Of a DNA stretch of 64,000 nucleotides, positions 56,633 through 64,000 are shown piece after piece; position 1 is the first letter of the stretch, and every line of letters begins with the position of its first letter. This DNA is from Otatea glauca. Lineage: Eukaryota > Streptophyta > Magnoliopsida > Poales > Poaceae. The notes under the pieces are model-generated. The model saw nothing but the letters and a program-made list of their open reading frames with translations, was not told where the DNA came from and did no database searches. The position numbers and the translations under genes were made by a program. Location of the stretch: assembly GCA_036346275.1 (NCBI GenBank), contig CM070713.1:76004382-76068381 (forward strand). The letters run 5' to 3'.

Positions 56633-57372
56633 TTTCGTCTTGATAGAAAATGTCCAGCCCTATAACAAAGCAGCGTCAACCAAAAAAAATACCCTTAAAT
56701 CTGGAAAACAACCATAGATATTTTGCGAAATATCCTCTAAACCCTTGCACAAATAGAAAAAACTTTTGAAAGAAAATTTGCACACATAAGTTTACAACGA
56801 TAATGTACATGCATATGTGCTCATCGAAGACATTAAGCTGTAAGAAAACCTTTGCACGAATGTTCAATACTGTCACTATCAATGTTCATAGTTACATCCA
56901 AAATTCGTCAAATCCCTACTGCCATATACTGATATACATATTCTTCTTCAGTTTGTCCCTCCTTTTTTAATATGAAAGTTTGTCACCTCCTGTCAAATGT
57001 TATTTGTATGTCTTGCATCCCATGCAGAGACATCAGTATCCTACTTTTCAAGGTGAAGTATTTAAACCGGTAAAAAAGTGAAATGTTTAAGGGTATTTGT
57101 TGCCGCTAGATTTTGAGCAAAATAGTCAGCAAAAGTTTTTTTAGCATTTGATGTAATTATAATGAAAGATTAGGATTTGCCAAAAAAAATCAGAAACAAA
57201 CACATACCACGCTAAAAAGCCTCTAGAAGATGCCAACTAATGAAGTGTAAATGCAAGAAAGGAAATCTCAACAGGAGATTGAAAATGAGAAGATTTGAAG
57301 ACAGATAAGGACTCTGCCCAAGGAAAGGTTGAGCTGATACGAAGAGAGAGAGAGAGAGTTGAAGCACAACCT
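56633..57372. other. Intergenic, no gene seen
   Basis: AT-rich DNA with a short GA microsatellite at about 57344-57358. Nothing else recognised. Confidence 0.4.
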
Positions 57373-57380
57373 AAAATTGA

Positions 57381-57523
57381 AGGGATGTACTTCTATGCTT
57401 TTTTTTTGACAGTTGTACAAATATTAAAGTATGAATGAAAGGTGAATAGTGGTTACTTACCTCTTCGCTTGCTTTAAGATTTGTGCAATTTGTATTAGGA
57501 AGAAAAGCATTGAAGCACTGCTC
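57381..57523 (-). mobile_element. hAT-type MITE, 143 bp (copy 2)
   Basis: The exact 8-bp duplication AAAATTGA lies at 57373-57380 and 57524-57531. It is the same element as 19915-20058 in the opposite orientation (minus strand reads GAGCAGTGCTTCAATGC...). Confidence 0.88.
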
Positions 57524-57734
57524 AAAATTGAATCACTAGTTTTAGGATACAATACCGTTGATGAAGAAACACACACGCGCTAACATTTACTACTTTTCTG
57601 CATATACTCTTTTTGCACTTTAGGAGTAGGCTATACTAGTAGAATTTTACCTTCGTAATTCGACTTTGATCAATATTGTTTCGCATCGACGTGTTGATCA
57701 ATATGTGAGTTACACTTATCCCTTATTTTGATAC

Positions 57735-57930
57735 TTTGTCCATTCACAAATAGTTGTCGTTGTGGACATCGACACGGTCCTCAAAACTCAACTTTGACCA
57801 CTAATTTCTATTGTAATATATTTAAAAATACAATAAAATTACAAAATTATATTTCGAGACGAATCTACACATATAATTTTCATGTATCAAATCTAAAATA
57901 TTTAAAAGATGTAGATAGCTAAAGTTTTAA
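57735..57930. mobile_element. Partial Stowaway-type MITE
   Basis: It shares CACAAATAGTTGTC, CACGGTCCTCAAAACTCAAC and GACGAATCTACACATAT with the 56373-56630 element, but the right terminus is lost. Confidence 0.5.
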
Positions 57931-58312
57931 AAGTTTGATTGCACGTATCTCAAACCGATAATTTTTTATGAACATTGATGTTTTGTTCATAGTCGACTTT
58001 TGTTTAAGTTCACTTATCATTGGATTTGCCAATTTACTGAAAAAATCGATTGACATATCATATTCGCTGCTAGAGAGCACCCTCCAAAGGGACATGGTGA
58101 TACTGCAAGGATTTTTCCATTGGCATAAGTATATTTTACCTAGTATTTTCCTATTTTTGTAATGAAAAATTTGTAGGATAAATTCCCCTAAATTACTGGG
58201 TCGAAATTCCAAAAGGAAAAAAAAGAGAGAGAACTTCATGGCCTGCACGAATTGACACATCACATCTTGTGCTACCTCCAAGAAGACAAAGCCACATCGC
58301 CACCTGAACCGT

Positions 58313-58352
58313 GGGCCCAGCGCATATGTCTCACATCGGAAGCCCATATAAG
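58313..58352 (+). promoter_or_regulatory. Core promoter of the small gene: GGGCCCA and TATA box
   Basis: GGGCCCA at about 58313-58319 and TATAAG at 58347-58352 lie about 93 bp upstream of the ATG at 58445, a normal plant arrangement. This promoter is one reason for accepting the small gene downstream. Confidence 0.5.
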
Positions 58353-58444
58353 CCGCCACCTCCTAACCACCTACTCTACGTCTTTACCCTTCGTTTCCTC
58401 GCGCAGATAGATAAAGAGAGAGGAAAATAAATAAATAAAGTTTT

Positions 58445-59771
58445 ATGGCTTTCTCCTGCAATTTCTTGCGATTGTGCCACCGATTCGCCCAATGCAATGC
58501 CGCGCGCATCTGGTGTCCCGAATCCCCCCGGCGGCTGTCGCGACCGCCGCCAAGAATGGTAAGAAACGCCAGCAATCTCGCGGGGGTTTTCGGGTTCTTG
58601 GGTTTTTCCTTGGTAGGACGATGTGTTGATCTTTACCGTCGAATTTTGCATCCTGGGAATGGTGGTTCCGATGCAATGTGATGTCCTGCTCAAGAAATAT
58701 TGGTTCTTGGCTGAGCATGTCGTTTAGATGTGCTTCCGGCTGTTCGGTGTAGTCATGTAGAGCCTCTTAGGCGTATCGATATGGTTTATACGAATCGATA
58801 CGGTTTATAGATTGTTGGAAAGACCTTATTATCGAATCCTGATGTTACATCGATCCAGTAGTACTTCTCCTACTAGACTAGAGAAATATCTTCGGGGAGT
58901 GCGCAAGTGCGCTACCAAGCTCCCTTTTAGAAAAGAGATCCAATGTTATTGGGACGGTGATTTAATCAGTTACATGTGAGTTGTTGGATCAAAAAGTGAC
59001 GGTTTAGATTCTTCGAGAGTACTGTTCGAAAACGACGTACCGATTCTGGTACTGTATAGCAAATACTGTCCTGAAGCACTATTGAGAAATCTAGGTTGTT
59101 CATTCACTCGATCGGACGGTCTTAGCCTACAGAGATTGCTTGAACTGCATCCTTATCCTTGATTTTAACTTTGGAAATTTGCTACCCCAGTCTTGAGAGA
59201 TAGGTTTTGTAGCATGTAGGTGTTTCTCTGAATGAGTAGTGCTACAATATTTTTCTTCTTAATACAAGTTGCATAAATTTTAAAGCAAACGAAACGGTAA
59301 GTAATCACTATGTACTTTTCTTTCATACTTTAATATTTATACAATTATAAAAAAGAAAAACACGAAAACACCTAATGAATTGGGATACCGTGGTATTGGG
59401 GAGCATCAGGATAAAACGATGTCCTTTTGATGGATTTGTTTTGCACGGGAAATTTGTGATACTTGGCAGGGTTGGAATTGGGAAAAATCAGAATCAAATG
59501 TTGTTCTTTTGATGGTTTGTTTTCCAGCCGGTTATTTCACCTGATATTGAGCTGAAACATGGTGTTTTCTTGATTGCATTATCTTAATCTTGTGGGTACA
59601 TTGAGCTTACCTTTGTGACAGTGTAACAATGCCTTGTATTATGTTGTGTTAGTACATTGTTTTTTCTTCTGGAATAGTGTGCAGAAGTGTAATTTCTTCG
59701 TGCTGGAGTCTGTGATCAGTGATGTACTGATCTGCCAGGCCCTGTCTGAACTTGAAACAGGCAAGCCTTAA
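58445..59771 (+). CDS. Predicted small two-exon protein, 66 residues, function unknown
   Basis: Exon 1 is 58445-58558, ending CAAGAATG before the donor GTAAGA. Exon 2 is 59685-59771, after a T-rich tract and GTGTGCAG. Both are in phase 0 and join into 66 residues ending in TAA. The first half is Cys/Arg rich (FLRLCHRF, RRLSRPPPRM), possibly organelle-targeting. The second half (KCNFFVLESVISDVLICQAL) looks like a compact conserved helix. The promoter motifs upstream and correct splice sites support it; no family is recognised. The intron hosts MITE copy 3. Reading on through the donor would instead give a 78-codon frame with no merit beyond exon 1. Confidence 0.45.
59237..59375 (+). mobile_element. 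hAT-type MITE, about 139 bp (copy 3), in the intron of the small gene
   Basis: It starts TAGTGCTACAATATTTTTC and shares TAATACAAGTTGCATAAATTTT and GGTAAGTAATCACTATGTAC with copies 1 and 2. Flanks TGAATGAG and TGAATTGG suggest a worn 8-bp duplication. Confidence 0.75.
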
Positions 59772-60700
59772 GCTATTACATTACACGCAGCTAGGAGTTT
59801 TGCTGGCCCAGCTTTGTTAAATGTCTAGGCAACTAGAGAGAACTCAGAGAAGACGTACTAGTGGATCCACAAAAAAAGGTGGCGTATTCGGTGCGTGGTA
59901 CATGTTCACATGGCCTCTGCTTCCGCATTCATGCCCTGTGCTTGCGTGCTGGTGTCACTGTGCCAGTGCAGTACAATTGATAATGAAATTGGGGGCACGG
60001 ATGCTGGTGGCTTCTAATTTTTAGCTGTACATTCTGGACAGACATAGGATTTTTTTTTAATCTTACTCTTCTCTCTTTCTTGGCGTATAAATCAGTGTAG
60101 TAAATGGTTTTTTCCGAGGCTTGCATGCAACGCTGCCAAACCAAGAAGCCTAAGCTTTTTCAGTCTCTTAAGACATTTTTTTTATAAATCTAGTCTCTAT
60201 ATGATATTTTTTTTTTAAAAAATAGCCTTTGCTCTAACCGCAGTTGTGTCCATGTACTACGACAGATAGCCGGGCCTGCGACTGGAAGACGACCACGATA
60301 AGAGGAGCTATCGAGCCAAGGCACATCGACAGAACTGGTCTACTGTCGTGCTTCGGGTGCTCAGCACCTTGTTACCGAGCTAGGTTGGCGCAACAGGCCT
60401 GCTATAGTGCGCCATTTGCTTGTTGCTGCGGTCGACGATCTCCTACAGGTTCGAGATGCTGCTATGATACATAGGTGCAGCAAATAATCGACGCGTCCGC
60501 AATCAAAGAAAAAGATATTTTTGTAATTATATACCTAAGAGGACCGTATTAAAAAAAAGTGTCAATGACCAATTAAGCCACCCACCCTCGAACCAAGCCC
60601 AGGAAAATAGAGTTATGTTCTACTTTTTTTTTTTGGGAGGGAATTGACTGACATTGAGAATTGAGCCGTGAAGAAGGCCGTTTCTGTCATCGTTACGTCC
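59772..60700. other. Intergenic, no gene seen
   Basis: Includes T- and A-runs at 60050-60220, followed by a GC-richer block (60240-60480) whose style resembles 9930-10200. No coding exon. Confidence 0.4.
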
Positions 60701-60833
60701 TTCAAAAGTAAAAGCCAGAAGCCAACGACACGGCCAAGAAGCGGGAGTAGCTTTCAAGGCGATCCCCCTCGCGGTCCTAACAACCCTCAGCCAAGAACCA
60801 CAAGATAACGCAGCCGAGAAGACATCAAGGCAG

Positions 60834-60928
60834 AGAGAAAGAGAGGGAGAGAGAGAGGGAGAGAATTTAGGAGCTCAGGTAGCAACCAGCAAGAGAAACT
60901 GAGCTAGTTCGCAGGCAAGAAGCAGAGG
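60834..60928 (+). promoter_or_regulatory. 5' UTR with GA-rich microsatellite, HDR1-like gene
   Basis: A GAGAGA-rich tract at 60834-60866 lies in the probable first non-coding exon, which ends GCAGAG before GTGAGG (donor at 60928). The second part of the leader begins at 61103 after GTGCTGCAG. The 5' UTR intron is thus about 175 bp. Confidence 0.5.
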
Positions 60929-61116
60929 TGAGGTTGCGGTTTTTTATCCTTGTTTTGGTATGGTTCTTGTTTCCTCGTATGAATCCTAATTGTTCATGCA
61001 AATACAAAGAAGGGAAATTTTAGGCTAACGAAGCAGAGCAGCCGGGTGTCTGCGTTGATGCGAGATTTATATAGCTGATGGATGCGATTCTTTGTGCTGC
61101 AGGAAAGGAGCAAACC

Positions 61117-63471
61117 ATGGAGGAGCCGTCTTCGGCTGATCCCCCGCCAATTTTCTGGAAGTCGAGGAGATCAGCCTCAGGTGCTTGTCACTGGAATTCC
61201 TCCTACCTACAAAGCAAACATGTTTATGAATCATGCTGATTTGAACTGCTATTTAGTTTTCTTTAAGAAAAGGAATCGTGTTCTTCTCACCTCTCCATCC
61301 ATCCCTGATATCCTCTTCTTGATTCTGGTTGATTTCAGTTCAATTCTTCGCAAACTTCTCTGAAATGTTCTTTACAACCGTCTCTGTATTTTCTGTCCCA
61401 ACAAAATTTAAAATTTATACAAATCGTAAACAAATTCGACTTACACCTAACCTCTAATAATCTCTTCTTCTGAGAAAACATTTTCCCTTTTTTGCTCATC
61501 AATTTTAGTAGTGGCCTCGAATGCCCGAGTGAGATATTTCGTGAGGGAATAAATGATTGCCAGCGGACAGTAGAGATATAATTATCCGGACACGTTAATC
61601 ACGCACCGGTGCTACTAATTGTTCGTAGTAATTAACGACCTGTTTTGGTAGTTCGTTTGGTGCAAGTTCTTGTGGGGGAGCCTTGGTGGTGATTTCTGAC
61701 ATGTGGTTGGAGGTGGATAGCTTAATTTGTTTGTCTTTTACTGCCAAGATTCTGAAACTGCAAGTGTCGGTGCTGTAGCTAGTAGTGGCCTCGCGAATAT
61801 TCTTTGCAGCAAGAAATCATATTCCTTTAAGTAACTTGCTGTTATGGAATGAGATTTCAGTGCGCTTGCTTGCTATGTGGTTGCTTATGTGTGTGCCCTC
61901 TTAATTTTCTGCTATTTTCCGCAAGGCCACATACAAACAGCTATGCAAAAACAGCAGCTTAATTGTAAGGGTAATAAGACTACAATTTGGTACTAGATGA
62001 CAGAGGTGAAAGTGATGATACAGATATATATGAACTTATGAGTTGTACAGAGTAATTATGGCATAAGGAGCAGAGTGCTTGTGTGAGTCAGATTTATTTT
62101 AGAGTTATTATCAGAATGTTGCATTAAGTCAATTTGATGATACATCTGGTGATACCGACCAATTTATTATTTCTGAGCATGTGATTTTGACCAGTTAGCT
62201 TAGGTCAAAGTAAATCAGTTTGATCTTAGTGTAACTCTCGGATGGATAAAAAGCAATGTATCACTCTCTTTTCCAGAACTTATGAGACCAGTTCATCAAT
62301 AGATCTTGCAGGGAATAGTTCGTCTTAAGTTCTTTACAGTCGCTCTTTTAGTCACTTCTTACTTTGCTTCTTGTCACGGATGGTATATACATGTTGCAAA
62401 CTTGCAATACATTGAAAGGGCAGTAAAGAACCATTGGCCCCTTCACAAATGATATGTTTGAGGTGTTTTATGCTATCAGATTTCTCCAGGGTATGTTCCA
62501 TGACAGTCGAACCCATTCTTGCTAACTTACCAGTAATCACAGGAGTAACTTCCATCTGATCATGTTGTAGTGCCATTGGTCTTGTGTGCATTAGATTTCA
62601 GCTGGAGAAGCACCCTCACTCCTGAATCTCACTAACAATATGTATGTTCCAGCCAATGGCCGGAGCTTGCAACAAGAACTTAGCAAAGATGTCGCCAGCG
62701 AAGAAGTAAACAATCGTCAGGAACAAGGAGAAGCCATGAAGATTGACGATGCAAGTGCAGCAACAACCGCGGCTGATGATGTCCAGTCAGACCCAAAAGC
62801 TAACTTATCCGAGAAGCGAAAGGCGCTCTTTGAGCCTCTGGAGCCGATCAACGGCAAGCGCACCTCTGCTGAAATGTTGCTCCCACCACCAGATTTCGAG
62901 CCTGCATCATATCCTAAGGGATGGTTGGTTGGCAAGAAACGCAAGCTTGTCAATGTCGACGTGGTGGAGAGCATGAGGAGGATAGCAGTCCAAGAAATGA
63001 ACAGAAAGGTTCATGATCTTTCTAATAGTTTGCTACCACGTACTAGCATGATACCATGCCGCAATGAACAGACAGGTTCATGATTTTTCTAGTAATTGCA
63101 TCTATGATCAAGGCCTGAAATCAAGCCTGAAACTCTATCCTTAATTTATGACATGTGCATTGCTCTTGCTAGTGCACCTAAGGTAAATTATAGGCAATTT
63201 TGTTATTGCTCAATATGTGAAGCACAACTTGATACCTATATTCGTGGGAATGGTATGGCAGGACCGTGAGATCAATGGACTGAATGAACAGCTAGAAGAA
63301 GACTCGCGCGTGCTCGAGCTTCTGCAGAAGCAGCTTGCAGATGAGCGCCAGAAGCGTGCGGAGATAGAAAAGGAGAACTCCATGCTTCATGAGCAGGTAT
63401 CCATGATGATGAACATGCTCGACGAAAATGAAGCCTTTGACGAGGAAGGAGAAGCACCACCGATTAATTAG
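61117..63471 (+). CDS. HDR1: HEADING DATE REPRESSOR 1-like nuclear coiled-coil protein, three coding exons
   Basis: Coding exons 61117-61180, 62653-63008 and 63262-63471 give 209 residues with GT/AG junctions. Residues 1-21 start MEEPSSADPPPIFWKSRRS. A spacer rich in Asp, Ala and Asn follows, then a conserved block (NLSEKRKALFEPLEPINGKR, LLPPPDFEPASYPKGWLVG) with a nuclear-localisation type KKRK at 116-119. Exon 3 (141-209) is an acidic/basic coiled coil (EQLEEDSRVLELLQKQLADE, ENSMLHEQVSMMMNML) with an acidic tail. From memory of the family it matches rice HDR1, a nuclear protein that delays flowering in long days and interacts with the kinase OsK4. Name confidence is lower than gene confidence. 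The ATG context CAAACCATGG is good. Confidence 0.85.
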
Positions 63472-64000
63472 TGGTATTCGCCATTTCCGGCAGCTACAGC
63501 TTATACGTCTTTGGGAACTGTTTCAGAGTATCCCAGAGGTCTATCGATCCTGTGTAGAATTCCATTTATCTTCTCTCTCATTTCATGGTTTGATTTGTGT
63601 AGACAAAGGGTGCATGTTTATTGTATGTACCTATTCTTTTCTAGGTTGCAAATGTACGTGAGACAGTTGGGAAGTATTTTATATTTGCTTGGAAGTGTAT
63701 GTACATGGTATATTTAGTTTTCCCTTGGTCCTTGGCCAGATATTTTTGCCAGTACTGTACAATGTCTTCCATTAGAGTTCTGTATGGCACTTCATGTTTC
63801 AACGTCACCGTGATGAACAAGATCAAACCGAGCAAACGATACATAATAGTACCCAAGACGAATGCAGGAGTACTATAAGAGAAATGTAAGCCCTTTGAAG
63901 TAATTAATGCAAATAATTTGGCAATCCATTATTGCAAAATCCTCATTCAAATGAAATAATGAACTGGCAAGGCAATGTTGTTGAAGCAATCTACTGAATT
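63472..64000 (+). other. 3' flank of the HDR1-like gene
   Basis: Probable 3' UTR followed by intergenic sequence. No second gene begins before the window ends. Confidence 0.45.

Noticed and set aside
1..64000. tRNA, rRNA or snoRNA genes
   Set aside because: No A-box/B-box pair or cloverleaf was noticed by eye; a covariance-model scan would be needed to exclude them.

Overview
This window is nuclear DNA from a grass (Poaceae). The supporting signs are intron-containing genes with plant splice sites, GC-rich first exons beside AT-rich introns, a chloroplast-targeted bacterial-type factor, a QWRF-family microtubule protein, a gene closely resembling the rice flowering regulator HDR1, and dense grass-type transposons (Ty1/copia, a very long LTR, LINEs, Ds-like hAT and Stowaway elements). 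The species cannot be named from sequence alone.

Layout: 1-5655 is a decayed reverse-strand Ty1/copia element with a 217-bp LTR at its right end. 5656-10421 is repeat-rich intergenic DNA. 10422-11825 is a single-exon BAHD acyltransferase, lying between two inverted copies of an odd AT-rich array (6160-6450 and 12132-12530). 13447-19814 is a forward Ty1/copia element with both LTRs and 5-bp target duplications. 19915-20058 is a hAT-type MITE. 20089-25658 is a 5.57-kb LTR-like element with clean ends and a 5-bp target duplication but no coding capacity. 25691-27030 is a truncated LINE. 27461-27879 is a three-copy 140-bp tandem repeat. 28186-32265 is a nine-exon chloroplast translation initiation factor IF-3 gene. 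32952-34000 is a Ds-like hAT element. 34009-39211 holds only MITEs and unclassified repeats. 39212-45964 (minus) is a six-exon QWRF-motif gene whose first exon carries about 22 tandem copies of a 37-residue unit. 46-58 kb is gene-poor and holds a LINE-like retroelement (49438-50570), a second Ds-like element, Stowaway and hAT MITEs, and a possible unassigned minus-strand transcript. 58445-59771 is a predicted small two-exon gene. 61117-63471 is a three-exon HDR1-like coiled-coil gene.

The genes do not form one pathway: acyl transfer to a small molecule, plastid translation initiation, microtubule organisation and flowering-time control happen to be neighbours. No previously undescribed multi-gene system is evident. 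The most unusual coding feature is the repeat-expanded QWRF protein, with at least 13 CDK-type S-P-x-K/R sites in its repeats. The most useful genome-structure features are transposons whose exact ends and target-site duplications can be read directly. Exon coordinates were worked out by hand from GT/AG sites and reading-frame continuity; no alignment was run.
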